This document shows, one piece after another, positions 31,487 to 46,400 of a stretch of DNA of 64,000 bases (its first letter is position 1; the number at the start of each line of letters is the position of its first letter). The DNA comes from Ampullaceana balthica. Its lineage: Eukaryota > Mollusca > Gastropoda > Lymnaeidae. The stretch covers positions 576,881 through 640,880 of the forward strand of contig CALYLW010000340.1 of NCBI GenBank assembly GCA_944989445.1, read 5' to 3'. Both the position numbers and the translations under genes were made by a program. The notes under the pieces are model-generated. The model did no database searches. It was not told the origin of the DNA and worked only from the letters and a program-made list of their open reading frames with translations.

Positions 31487-34400
31487 CAGAGACAGCGGTG
31501 ACGTTAATATAAGGGATTTAAAAAGGAAAGCACTTGACTTTTATTTTGCAACATGACAATTTATAATTAAATGTAATTGTTCTTATTACGTTTCCAATAC
31601 AATTCTTTTTTAAATCATTGGGCGGAAGATATGTGTGTTACTTGGTGAATTTAGTCTTTCTTTTTTTTTATATTTTTAAAAAAAAATTTATTATTTTTTT
31701 ATATATATATATATATTTTACATTTTTCCAACTTCACTGCGCTAAGAGTAGCCGCACATTTTCAGCTTTACTTTTGGGACAATTACTTTTCCTGTTTATT
31801 TTGTGAATTCGACTTGGAATTTATCAGACACAGAAAATTTTGCTTGTTCTAGGGGTGTCTGAAAAAAGTGAGTAATCAATTATAGATATCAGCTCATCAC
31901 TGCCTCGTTCTCATACTTTTTAAGACTCTTTGATTTTCAGTTTAGTAGCATTAGTATTAGACAAATTAAAATCTTAGTAGCATTAGTATTAGACAAATTA
32001 AAATCTTAGTAGCATTAGTATTAGACAAATTTAAATCCAATATAAAGTTGAATTTTTTACTTTAAGATCTTCCACACATTTGCTATATTTCTTTTACTAA
32101 TTTGTTACTTTGTTTTGAAAATATTATTTCGAAGAGATCTATGTTCCTAAACCCGTTTCATTTTTGGAGGATTATTATTAAAGATGAGTAATTTGGCGCC
32201 CCCACACCTCCTCTCCTTGCCTTAACGTAGCTGCTCTGGTAAAAGAATATACAGAAATATAGAAGAAAACAAGTCATTGTGGTGTTCACTTGTTGTAGGC
32301 TAAGTTGTCTATTGGCTCGTTGCTCGTGTTGTATTTGTCCTAGTTTGATTGACTTGTGGTCATTTCTTGTTTGTTTACTTTGCGCTCAGTCGTCCAGTCT
32401 CCAATGAGAAGAAATGGCAATCTTAAATTTTGATATAAATCCTTTTAAAAACATCAAGTTTGCATTCACCTACCATATCTACGACTCTGACATCCCCGTA
32501 CCCAAAGACCAAGGCATTGGGCGCAGTGGCTACTGGCAGCATGAAAGCCAGTGATGACGACACTGTGGCGGGTAACATCAGATAAAGGGGGTGAATTTGC
32601 ATAGATGAAGCCTAAAAATAAAGGAACATAAAATATTTCAATCTTATTTAAAATATTTACCGGATTCATTGCACCTGAAAACTAATGTAAATAGCTGTGT
32701 CTGTAATGTTTTACTTCCATCATGTCAGAGAGTTCATTCCCAGCAGCCAACAACATTTAACGAATCGAAAAAAATAAGGGGAAAAAACTCATTACTTCCC
32801 GAAGATCGACCTAATGCTCAATGTGTACGCTCATATGTTGAAGAACACTGTGTGTCAAACAATCTCTGACTTACAACTTTTCCTGGTCTCGTGAATGGTT
32901 CATATTGAATTTTGTTGGAAAAAAATGTTTATGCCCGTATGACTTACCACTTATTGCTCATACAGCTTACAATACCCGTAAACATAGGTAGTAGCTATAT
33001 TTTGACAACTTACAATGTCCTTAAGCATAGGTAGTAGCTACATTTTGACAACTTCGTTCGTCCGTCTATACGACGAGGACCACTCTAGTCATCCGAGGGT
33101 TGTCTGTGCGTGCGCAGATGGCTGGTTAGGCCAATCCTTTCACGGAAGGTTCGGGAACAGAAGGGACAAGGGATGAGTGGGACATCTCCTGGAGGGTTGA
33201 CAACATGGGCCTTTCTGGCTTGCCTCTTCTTTTTTGTGGCGGTGATCCGGTTTGTCTTGCATGACCTGGCACCTTCGTGGATGGAAGAGCGCCAGGTGGA
33301 TCGGTCCATTGCAGCTCGTTCCAACGTGTCTGGATTGATGGCAAACGCTTTCATTGAGGCTTTCAGTGTGTCTTTGAAGCGTTTCTTTTGCCCACGGTGG
33401 GACCACTAGCCATGCTGGAGCTCACCATAGAAGATTCTCTTTGGCAGTCTCTCGTCTGGCATTCGGACAACGTGCCCTGCCCAGCGAAGCTGGATCTGCA
33501 TCAGGAGGGTGAAGATGCTGGGGAGACCTGCCATGGTCAGTACTACTATGCCTGGAATTTTGTTCTGCCACTTTATGCCGAGAATCTTCCTGAGGCTTGT
33601 TATATGAAAGTAGTTAAGCTTACTTGCATGGCGCTGATAAACAGTCCAAGTTTCACAAGCATATCGTAGTGTGGGGAGCACCACTGCCCTTTACACTTTC
33701 AGCTTGGTCTGGATGGTAATGCCTCTTCTGTTCCAGACATTAGGGTTCAACCTGCCGAAAGTGGAGCTGGCTCTGGCAATTCTGATGTTCATTTCATCAT
33801 CCATGGTGACATTTTGAGACAGTGTGCTGCCTAGGTATGTGAACCGGTGCACTGTGTTGAGTCTCTGGCCGTTGACAGTGATGTTGGGCTCTACGTAGAG
33901 CCTTCCAGGCGCGGGCTGATGGAGGACCTCAGTCTTCTTAGTGTTGATTGTCAGACCAAAGTTTGTGCAGGCGCTGGAGAACAGGTTTACACTGCATTGC
34001 CTGTCGGCTTCTGAGACAACTTACAATATCCTTAGCATAGGTAGTAGCTACATTTTGACAACTTACAATGTCCTTAAGGATAGGTAGTAGCTACATTTTG
34101 ACAACTTACAATGTCCTTAAGCATAGGTAGTACCAACATTGTGACCACTGTATTGGATGCAACCTGAGTGGCAACTGACGTCAGTGTGACGACCAAGAGA
34201 CTTGCTACCCACAGTGGCATGAACTCAATGAACATCAGATTGTTTGATATCACGGTGGAGAGGCCAGAAACCTTGGGGGGGGGGTGTAAAACATCTTTGT
34301 TTATACATACGTCTTTGTCTTTATGCACTAACTTAAACGAACAAATAAATGGAACTAAATAGTCCTTTATTTATGAGTTAAACAGTTAAACATACAAGAA

Positions 34401-37400
34401 CTCTAGGCTCTTATCCTTTTTCAAATAAAAAATAAAAAACTTGGCTTGACACTGGATAAATGTATGTCATTCTGGCGGTATCTGTTGCACTGGCGGCAAT
34501 TTCAACATTGGTGGCATTGTGCCAATGGCGGCATGGGTGGCAAAGAGGGGCAATTAAAAATATTTTAAACTCCAGTGATTGCATTCATCAGTAGAATAGT
34601 TTGTCATCAATTTATATTCTCTATTAGTCTATATATGTAATACTTGAGTCGAATGTTCATTGTAGATTTTGTTTTTCGACAGCAGCTTGCACCAATCAAC
34701 CAAGGCTTAGACTGATATTTCTACTACCTTACTAACAATCACGTATACCGACCTTCATTGCTTCTGATAAGGAAAATCCTCCTCCAATCAAAAAGATGAC
34801 GCCCCATGGAAATTTCTTCATCGTCTGCTTCCAGTTTAGAACAGATGGCATTGACCTTGAAGGGCTTAAATCTGTAGGAGTGGCAGCAAACGATAGAGAT
34901 GTAATTTTCATTCTTACCTTAATTTTCGTTAGTACATGAGAGGACATGTTGACATTTTGTTCTCTGAAAATTTTCTATCTCACACATGTTATTTTCTATC
35001 TCACACATGTTATTTTCTATCTCACACATGTTATTTTCTATCTCACACATGTTATTTTCTATCTCACACATGTTATTTTCTATCTCACGCATTTTATTTT
35101 CTATCTTCCATGTTTAAGCCGATATGTAAATTCCATACCTGCCATTAAATTATACATACTATGGTTCTCTATTAAATGTTTCTAACTGATTCAAATGTTT
35201 GATAATCAATGAAAATCCATACGTGACCAAATCATACAAACGTGTCATTGCCTACCAACATCGAACTGGGCTAGGATGGTGAATGGCATTATCGATGTAA
35301 GACATACGCCTAAAGTAATTAAGTCATTGTATATATCAGCATCACACGTGTAGGTTGAAAAGTTAACATCTTTCTTTTGTTAGGATCTTGCCTTCGATTA
35401 GCTACACAAGCTGTGCAATCTTTTAAGTACATAAATAAATTATAAAACTTTTTTATATCATACAAATTACAAACCATTACAGTTTAGACATGGTGGTGTT
35501 ATTTTAACAATAAACAATGCAGGACTAAGAGAACGTATCATTTTGCTGATAAAAATTACCTCCTTTCGATCTGAAGAAAAAGACATTCGGTCGTTGGGCA
35601 GGGAAGACAAAGAGACTAATTGCGGCCAACATTGCTGTACTTCCATCAGATACATATCTGTTGACATTTTTGAAGTACATTGACATCTTGTAAATTCATT
35701 AAAACATTTTTGATTCAACGGAAGCTTTTGTTTGCCATCCATGTCATTATATATATATTTTTTAAAATTCCGATATAATAATGTTATATTAAGTAAATAT
35801 GTTTCACTGCTGTTGTAATTTAAATTATTTTTAATAAATATTTTTGACATGAAGTGATGTGATCCCAGTCCCAGGCTTGGGTACAAATCAATGAAATTTC
35901 TGTTATTCTTAAATATAGAAGAGCATAACAGCAAAGACGTAATGTTGCAAAAAATTAGCTAATAGAATAATTAGTGGCTCAACATAGATGGTAAAATTTG
36001 AAGCAACGTGGCTGATAAAACTGGGGGACCGGCAAAATTGCAAAGTTATGGGCATTAAAGCTGTAAATGAGTTGGCCAATTTGCTGGTTAAATAGTAGGT
36101 AACACACTAGGTAGCTGCATAAGGGTGGGAGAAAAAGCTGTAAATGAGTGGGCAACAAAGTTGTAAAGTTTTGGGGAAAACATCGTAGTTTCATATTGTT
36201 ATTAAAATTATTTTGAGCTCGGAGTAGTAAGGAATGTTATCATCCCCTCCAATACACCCTACCCCAAAGACCATGAGATACAGCTCAAGCGCTAGCATTT
36301 AGCTTCACTTCGATCCTTGAAAGTATATATTACTTAAAATGCATTTTTAATGCTATAAAATGGATGTTTGGTTATGTGACATACTGAGTACACAATAAGC
36401 TTTTACAACACTCTCACATGAAATAGTGCTATATGATTGTTATATGCTATACAATGTATATACCCAGGTTTGAACAGTGTGGCCCAGCCAGGAAATGAGC
36501 CAGGGACACGAAGTAGCCAGAGGACAACAAGAATGCAGAAATGTCCCAAAACAATCGCCTCGCTGAACCTGGTCAATAGAATTTTTTTAAAATACAAAAA
36601 CAAAAAAACAAAACAACAAAAAAAAACAACAGAAAATCCTTTAGAGATTGTTACACGCACTAAAACCGTATGACAGTAATCTAATCATTCTTAATGCTTT
36701 CTTAAAGAAAGACTTAGCAGAAGTGTATATGTCCCCCCTGCAGGAACCTACGGGTTTACTATTATTTTATACTAACATAACTAATTGTTATCGTTTTGAA
36801 TTTTAATAATATTAAAATCAATATAAAGTTTTTATTCCACTTAAATGCACCTTTTAAATAAGTGGGTAATTTTTAAAAACAACAACAAATCTCGGTTGAT
36901 TTTTAAAATAATCTTCATAACTCAAAGGTTCTGAGATGAACGTTCAGATCACTGAAGTAAACGAAATATTGTAGAAGATCTGTATATGTGTCTATCTCTA
37001 CTGCTTCTATTGCTAGTTGGTGTTGGGGTTTGTAATTCAGTTGTCCGTTCACTCCTCTTGTTTAAAGCAATAACAACACGCCACTCAGCCATTCAGTTAT
37101 TTTATTTAGTGCAACACTTCTCAATCTGGCGGTCTTTACATCACTCGGTATTTAGTCTCTGTTCCGCCCTGCGTCCTAGTGGCACCCCAGACTTCCTGGC
37201 TACTACTCTTGGCTCCCTCGTTCGACTCGGTGGCTCCCTCCTTCGACTCGGTGGCTCCCTCCTTCAACTCGGTGGCTCCCTCTTTCGACTCGGTGGCTCC
37301 CTCCTTCGACTCGGTGGCTCCCTCCTTTGACTCGGTGGCTCCCTCCTTCGACTCCGTGGCTCCCTGTCCTTATATTACCCACCCTGGTTACCCGATGGTT

Positions 37401-40400
37401 AATCCCTCACAATCCCAAGAATTGACAGATGACAATGCGAGTTTCTGACTGGTTAAAAGTTACTTAGATTATGCCAATCTACAAACTTTCCCACAAAGTT
37501 ATTTAGGTCGCTAAAATAAAATATTCGCTTCTACCCCCTAGACCCTGGGTCACTCTGGGTCAATCGCCCTGGGTCAACCAAACAAAAAAAAATCCTGCCT
37601 TATGTAAATGTACGCTGCACCTTGGGTTATTCCACTGGTATCTTAGTTACTTCTTGCCTCCGAAACCATCCAGGTAGCTGAAGCTGAAACTCAATCCCTG
37701 TATGTCGTAGTCCTCCCGCTAATAAGCTAATAGCTTTGCATTTTTGCATAGTGCATAATATTTCTCATTATAGAGCTTAAAAGTGTGTAAAGTACGCATA
37801 ATGTTACAGAAACTAAAGGCATTATATATATATATATATATATATATACATTGTTAAAATGACCCAAAACAAGGACAATCCGTAATAATAATTTAAAATA
37901 TCCTAATGAATGAATGAAATCAATCCCACTTGATCTTTCCAAGGCGATGATACTCCCCGTGTATTGTTGTCATAGCTTGAGTGACCTCCTCCTTTGAAGC
38001 TAACGATGAACACTTCAAGGTGGACCTGGTGGTAATGATAGTTTCAATGTTTAGGTTTAACTCCGTTATAGTGACATTAATCGTTGAAGTTATAATGTTT
38101 GTTACAGATATTGTTGTCATTGATCGCATGCGTGTGTTGTTAGAAACGGCCATTGTAGTAGAGATCACACAGAGTCAACAATACCTATGCTATTATATGA
38201 TATGACTGACACAGGTGTCCAATCACGATATGACTGACAAAGGTGTCCAATCACGATATGACTGACACAGGTGTCCAATCACGATATGACTGACACAGGT
38301 GTCCAATCACGATATGACTGACACAGGTGTCCAATCACGATATGACTGACACAGGTGTCCAATCACGATATGACTGACACAGGTGTCCAATCACGATATG
38401 ACTGACACAGGTGTCCAATCACAATATGACTGACACAGGTGTCCAATCACGACATGACTGACACAGGTGTCCAATCACGATATGACTGACACAGGTGTCC
38501 AATCACGATATGACTGACACATGTGTCCAATCCCGATATGACTGACACAGGTGTCCACTCACGATATGACTGACACATTTCACAGAGCTGTCATATATTG
38601 TGTAGTGTAGCTAACACGGCTTCATGCATGGGCTCCTCTTGGTGTTGCTGACACTAACGTCATATCAGGCATAGCTGACATGAGTTTTATTTCGTAGTGA
38701 AGTTGATACGATTATAAGCATGATATTGCCGACTGAGATGTCATTACATTTTATGCCAATCCTATTAAATTACTTAATGCCAATATCACATAAATATCTT
38801 CTTCCCGAAGTATCTTCCTAAAATAAGCGATAACATAAAAAGAATATTTTTAAAAAGTACACTTTTAAAAAGGTAATAAAGACTAATCATTTAAAAATCG
38901 ATGCATAAAGAAATCTTTTAAAAATGCCACAAAAGTCTTAAATACAAACGTCACACATGCGGTGATGAATTACTTGAGTCCAAATGCTGTTATGTTCATC
39001 CAAAAGTAACATGCCAAGAGGATAAGCAGTGCAGTGGGGAATCCAAATGCAAACCAACTTGCAAAGGTGATCACGGGCTCAGTAGATAGGCTGTTAATGC
39101 GTGATCAAATTGAGATATGTGTTCATTGCTATCTATGAAACGTTAATAGCAGGGACGGCCAAAGGGAGTTGTAGGCCCTAGGCGAAGTGAATTTGGTGGC
39201 CCTAAATGTAATAGAAAAATACTTAATAAATATTGAGATATTCTTGTGCGAGGCCCCCACTAATGATGAGACTAATCGGAGGCCCTAGGCGGCTGCCTAG
39301 TTTGCCTATGCCTATTGCCGGCCCTGATTAATAATAGCATGCATAGATATATTTCTAAGTTTACTTTCTTAGGTTTTTCTTTAAATGCTTTACCTTATAA
39401 CCCATGATATTTTACAATTGATCTGATTTTGTAGATTTCTAGAAAACGATTTCACCAAAGTTATAGATCTTCTTCAAAGTTTCAACAATGTATGACATCA
39501 CAATGTATGACATCACAATGTATGACATCACAATGTATGACATCACAATGTATGACATCACAATGTATGACATCACAATGTATGACATCACAATGTATGA
39601 CATCACAATGTATGACATCACAATGTATGACATCACAATGTATGACATCACAATGCATGACATCACAATGTATGACATCACAATGTATGACATCACAATG
39701 TATGACATCACAATGTATGACATCACAATGTATGACATCACAATGTATGACATCACAATGTATGACATCACAATGTATGACATCACAATGTATGACATCA
39801 CAATGTATGACATTACAATGTATGACATCACAATGTATGACATCACAATGTATGACATCACAATGTATGACATCACAATGTATGACATCATAATGTATGA
39901 CATTCACTCGACTCGCGTATTATCCCAGCTGTATTTTCACCATCACAAATCACCAAAAACAACTTTCACTCAAGGCTGTCCTATACCCCAAACATGGAAA
40001 CCTGTCAGTTACGGAACAATACTTTCCTTCACAACTAATCAGGGACGTCTGTACTTAGTTTGCGGGGGGGGGTGTCACATCTGATTAACATAATTTTGTG
40101 ACGTAAGGTCACATGAATGGTGGACGCGGGAAGAAAGGAGCATTTCTATTGGTTGAAAGTGTTGGGCGAGGAGTTGTGTGTAGACTTCCGACAGGGAAGG
40201 ATGTATAGTGAATAACTCAAGATATCCACGTTATATTACCTCAAATGATTCTTATGTGTACAATATATATGTATATTAAAGTTGTTTTGGATAAACGAAT
40301 TCTTCAGTGAATTATTGTGCACAAGATTAATTACGGTGAGAACGCCTACATTAAAGAAATATAAAGTAAAATAGTTACAGGGGGGTAGTTAGGAGGAAGC

Positions 40401-43400
40401 AGCCAATCCAATCTGACATGGTGGTGGATAGCAGCCTTCCGCATCCTGGCTTTTTTATATCCAGGAAAACAGTTTGTATTCAAAAACCAGTCGGTATTGT
40501 AAAAAAGTTGGTATTGTAAAAAAGTTGGTATTGTAAAAAAGTTGGTATTGTAAAAATTTGGTATTGTAAAAAAGTTGGTATTGTAAAAAAGTTGGTATTG
40601 TAAAAAGTTGGTGTTGTAAAAAATGGTATTGTAAGAAAGTTGGTATTGTAAAAAAGTTGGTATTGTAAAAAAGTTGGTATTGTAAAGGGATATGTAAAAT
40701 AATTAGGATTATAAAACTGCAGTTGGAATCTTAAAACAATAAACAAAAAATATTTTTAACGTGTGGGTTAGAATTGGGATTAAAGTTTAATTCAATATTG
40801 TGAGTGCTACCACCATTTATCGGGCAAAGCATGGATGAAAGTGTAGTAAAATAGTAATAATTTCTTTGAAAATATTAAGTAATTCTTAAAAACTTATTTT
40901 TAAAAATTTCACTAGAAGCCATAAACACAACTGGAAATTCAACAATACAGATCTAATACAATTTTGAATTATATCACTCCAAAAATTTTGAGCTGATTTA
41001 ATTGCATCACTAAAACAAGTTTAGAACCCTTTAATCAATATTTATTGCAATCATATTAGGATGACTATCAAATGTAGATAACAACAATCATACAATGAAT
41101 AAAAAATGGTTTGTTGGGAAAGTTGTTTTTTTTTACTTTTAAATGAGAGCCAAAGAAATTTTAGCCGTGTTGACCCAAATGCAAACAAAATATTCGTCTC
41201 ATTTGGCCAGAATCAAAATGATCCAAATAAAATGCAAGGAAGAAGTCATTCAATGGCACATGAAGAGCACAACTACTTACTCTCCAAATATCTTTTCTAT
41301 TTTAACCTATACTCTCCAACCATTCTTCTATAACACCTCTTACCCACCGATCAACTTACCATCAACCCCAACCATCCTCCCATCACAACTACTTACTCCC
41401 CAACCATCCTCCCTTCACAACTACTTACTCCCCAACCGTTCTCCCATCACAACTACTTACTCCCCAACCATCCTCCCATCACAACTACTTACTCCCCAAC
41501 CATCCTCCCATCACTGCAACTTTCTCTCCAACCATCCTCCCATCACAACAACTTACTCCCCAACCATCCTCCCATCACAACTACTTACTCCCCAACCATC
41601 CTCCCATCACAACAACTTACTCCCCAACCATCCTCCCATCACAACTACTTACTCCCCAACCATCCTCCCATCACAACTACTTTACTCCCCAACCATCCTC
41701 CCATCACAGCTACTTACTCCCCAACCATCCTGCCCAGCACCATGTTGGCAGCTGTGCCAGTGAGTGTAGCTATGCCCCCAATGTTAGCTGAGTAGCATAC
41801 ACTCATACTGAATGTCCTCAGCGTGGCCATGTTGGCACTGTCAAGATGTTTCAAGATTTGATCCTCGTCCTCAATTGTATCAGCGTTCATCTGGAAAAGA
41901 GTTATTCAATCTTTAATATGATCTCCTCTTAAAAACGTTTGTTTTAACATTCAAAATAAAAGAGAATAATTATTTTAATGAAACGAGATTTCCCTTAAGT
42001 CATGTAAATGAACTAATTAATGTGTGCATACATTATAACTTGCTTACTAAGAATTCTAATCGGTGTTCATTGTTTCTAAAAAGTTAATCAGTATCGTCAG
42101 TAAACTTAAAGAATACTTAAAAATTTGACCAGAGTAGACTCACAACACTATTCAAGTTTCTTTGGCATGCTTTAAGGGTAAAAGATAATTTACTTCTCAC
42201 TGCCTTCAGCTGCAATCAATTCAACTTATGGTCTAGCTCGGTGGTCACCAAACTATCGTTCACGGGCCTAATCCTGCCCGCGACTCCAGTTTATCGGCAC
42301 ATGGATAGTTTTTGAATTTGATTGTGTGGCTAGTACAACGCCCAGCCACTTTTTCTTTACCCCAACTAATGTCAGCTGCCCATTCGGAGATATATGGACT
42401 TTTCCTTCCACCACTCGTGGTTCACCTACGATTTAACTTTCATGGTTTCCATGACAACACCCCAACACTCATCTTTTAAGCAGATGTGTCAACAATCAAC
42501 ACTGGTAATTCCCCAGCAATATTTACTTCTTTTTTAAAATGAAAACCATTTTATAGTATTTCTCTGCTAGGCTGTGATTGGTTAGTGAACTAAAGTGTGA
42601 ATAGTGGAAATAAGCAGCTGAAAAGGTGGTATAAGATTCCCCAAAGAAAACAGAAAATGTCTAACAAATTATTCCTGTCTAGAAGCAGTAGTACTACAGG
42701 TAGAGCTTATTTATTTGGGGGGGGGGATGCAAACATCTTTAATTTCACCCTTACTTACCTGATGTTTAATAATATTGCCGATGTTCTGGCATCAAAGTTT
42801 AAATTAACTTATTTCTTTGAGCAAATATTTAGAAAATGAAAGTACTTAAATTAAATAAAACAACATTTACTGATGAACATTTGAAAGCAATTATCTCGAC
42901 TTAATGCAGCAATTCCAAACAAAATTTTGATGATGTCATGAAACCAAAACAATAGTTTCACAAATTTCACTGACGTTTTTATTTTTGGCTTGTGAGATCT
43001 ATCTTTTTGCTAAAGTCATTTTTTGTAACTTTAAATGAGAAAAAAATATTCTTTGTTCTTAACACGCCAATCACATATGATTAACAGAAGGCTTAAATTA
43101 TTTTGAACCATTTCCCTCTGAGATTTTAATATTACAAAAGGATAAATGCAACCCACTTCTCGTCATTTTGTCAGTTATCCAGCGCACTGTGTAAAACATT
43201 TGGTGACCCCTGGTCTAGCTAGACGACCTAAAGATTTATGACGTTTGGGGAGCTGACCAACACTTTTTTAAGGACGGCAAATTATTTGGATGTAAGCAGT
43301 TATAGTGTTTAACTATTTAAAGATTCCCAGTTATAAAACAAAGAAGGAACACGAAAAAACAGCAACAGCATTTAAGTGTTAAACTTATGCAATCCGAATC

Positions 43401-46400
43401 AATCTGGCTACCCTAAGTGTCAAATCGTGGTAAGTTAAATGTCACTTTCCTCTTCAGTAACTGTTGCAATGAGCGGCTGAATGTTGGAATCCTGTTGACT
43501 TTCTGGCGAGCCTATCGTTTCCCGTTGACCACATTCATCTCGTGGACCATGGTATTTATAGTCTCCCCAACGGTTGTGGTCAGTAGGCGAGTGATGATGT
43601 GGCTGGCCGACCAAATGGACGTCAACGGAACTGAAGACAATGGCTGTCTCTTCTGCATATTTGTTAAAATCCGTAATCCCGTTCAACTCGGTGGATTCAT
43701 CTTCTGATACACTGTCAACATTTCCAATGTGACTTGATAATATATATCATGTTATATTATATACTTACATTTTAGAAAGAAGGACAAACTAGATATATAG
43801 ACAAATAGATATATAGACAAATAGATATATAGACAAATAGATATATAGACAGATAGATAGAAACATGAATGTACAGGTGGATGAATGGATGAACGAAGAG
43901 ACGGATGGATGGATGAAAAGTTAACAATTTATAGTGTATTTCCTTTTTCTTTAGAGTATCGTCATTTAAAATTAATTCGTCTGTGGAACACATTTTTAGA
44001 AGATCTTCGTTGTTCCCCTAGTTCCCGGACTCCAGAATGAAAGATCATGTTGAACACTCACCTATTCGTATCATTTCTCTGACATACAGGTCCCGATGAT
44101 ATCAGTCCATCATCTGGTAAGGGTGCTAAGTTTGAACAGAGATCAGTAACGAATGAATTGATTTGAAATATTACACGCCCATCTAACTTGCCAACACAGA
44201 TACCTCAAACACTGTACCTCCCTCTTCAATTATGCTATGTTCTACTACAGCATTCCTAGGGGTTTTTGTGTGGGCATAAACTACATTATATTTTATGGTT
44301 TTTTATCCATTTTATATCTATGGCATCCGTCCATCCTCATGGGATGATGGCGTTTCCTCCTGCTCCTCTGCCCCCCTTCCCCTTTCTCCTGGCCCTTTTC
44401 TCCTCGCTCAGGTAGATATAAAATGCATATGTACTACTTAATTTTTAAGACCTTAGTCAAAAGTCCTAACAGTGTTTTTTCTATTCCTAAAATATGTACA
44501 TAGACAATCTGATTGTAATATCACATGAAAAGATAAATAATAACACACAGCGGAAAACACTTCGTGTAAATATAAAGTTTAAGTCCAATTTTTAGCAATG
44601 AAATGTTCGATAGATGTAGTAGAGCCTTGTTAACAAAATGTTAACGATCAATCATCTAAAGATTGAACCTTACCGTCATCACCGGCTGGCCTGGCAGCAA
44701 CAGCGGGTGACCTGGTAAGCTTTGATGACGTCAGGAAAAGTTTGGTCAGCAGTGACCGTGTGATAGGCATCATCATAGCAGTGGCGGCAGTGTTGCTGAT
44801 CCACATGGAAAGGAAAGCTGTGGTCACCATGACACCCAACAGTAGTCTAAGGGGAGATAAACAAATGGCAGAGATTCTCACGTGCTGGCCGGCGCTATGT
44901 ACAGTGATAGAAACTCTTATGTGTTATAACTTATTTAATATTTTAACTTTTAAAAATTTCCAATGATCATTATTTATAATTTAAAAAGAGAATAACTCAT
45001 TTTTTACATGCACACGACTGAAATAAACTATATAACTTTATAGGTCACTGTTAGAGCATCATTTAATTCCTCTGATCATATTGTTCTCACCGCCGTGGTT
45101 TGACACCGATAAACATAAGAATCCTCAAAGCAAAACGCTTGTGAAGCTTGCATTCTTCAATAGCGATGGCAACAAAAAGCCCACCAATAAGCAGGAAAGA
45201 GACATCCTGTTTGGAACAATGCCATTAGATTTACCTCAATATTATGGTTGAATATTTCTTTTGAATCTTAACACTCAACTATTTTATAACCTGTTTATAA
45301 CCTTTGAATCTAATCTTAAACATGATACATTAATTTCATTCATTATTGTCACAATTTTACATATACTTAAAAACAACAACGTATAAATCGCTTAAATAGG
45401 CAAAACTTTACCTCTAAAAATACCCGCATCAGCCTTGATGAAGGCGCTATACCCAAGAGTGGACACAAGGCCAGTGGAATAAGTGACGTCACAGGGAGAG
45501 GAAAAGCTTCCGTGACCCAGAAGATGGTCATCAAGAGTATGACGTAGACACATTTAGACTCCTGACAAATAATTTCAATGATATACAAACAACCACAATC
45601 ATGTGCCGCCACAATTGAAGGATTAACTTTTTCAAGCTAAACTCACAATAAATTTATTAATTTAAAAAACTAACTTTTTCTAACAATTCTCATTTTGCAG
45701 TGCTTAAACATCTGTAAAAAATTGTGTTGATTGGCGTTGATTGTTCCCATCATGTAAGTTGTAAGGCACAGTAGGGGACAGTTGGAGAGGCTGGCGCTGG
45801 ACCGCGATGCCTGAGGCACCTTTCTTTGTGGCCAAAGCCCCAAATGGGACAAAAGGCGATGATTATATATATATATATAAAATTTTAGAGAGACATTCGA
45901 AAATATACGAGTGGTCCGAGGATTTAAAAAGTGCAGATTGTAAATCATAGAAATTAGATGTTTTAAATTTTTTGCCTTATGCTCTATTATGATTAATTTG
46001 TCTCAACTAACTAATTAAGGATAAAAATAATATTTTCTTATAACTATAAGACCGACCTTAAAAATTTATAACACGCTAAATGATTTTACTTGACAATAGT
46101 TATTAAATAAAACTTAATAGTTAAGTGACATTCTTGGGACTCATTGAAACAAAAAGTGTCCATATCTTTTGAGCACCTTGAGTGTAGAATGAAACATTTT
46201 AAATATACTGTTTTTAAAGTGTTTACTCACCTAAACTAAGTATTGAAAGAAAATCATGAGATCTAACGTGAAATTTGGTGTTTTTGATGTCATTATGAGA
46301 TTTTAAATGAAATATTATGTAATTGATGACATGTTTTACCTGAGATCTCTCTGAGTACGGGAATATCAGCGGGCACAGAACAAGGAATGCGAGAATCACT

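Noticed and set aside
33110..33669. Plus-strand ORFs over 90 codons
   Set aside because: Antisense shadows of the LINE reverse transcriptase tail.
35467..35934. 155-codon minus-strand ORF
   Set aside because: Wrong frame; the real SLC13 exon 11 lies inside it in another frame with splice sites.
36437..36673. 78-codon plus-strand ORF
   Set aside because: Antisense of SLC13 exon 10.
39439..40084. Overlapping ORFs with MYDIT, MSYIV or DVIHC repeats
   Set aside because: 15-bp minisatellite open in all frames.
41143..41763. 206-codon plus-strand ORF rich in Ser/Thr/Pro
   Set aside because: Antisense of the 32-bp minisatellite and of SLC13 exon 7.
42759..42785. 27-bp micro-exon candidate with good acceptor and donor (minus strand)
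   Set aside because: It lies inside the hAT element at 42239-43212 and does not resolve the exon 6 phase problem.
45720..45860. Minus-strand frame LWPQRKVPQASRSSASLSNC as a possible exon
   Set aside because: Between SLC13 exons 1 and 2, which join in phase without it; no splice sites fit and no family was recognised.
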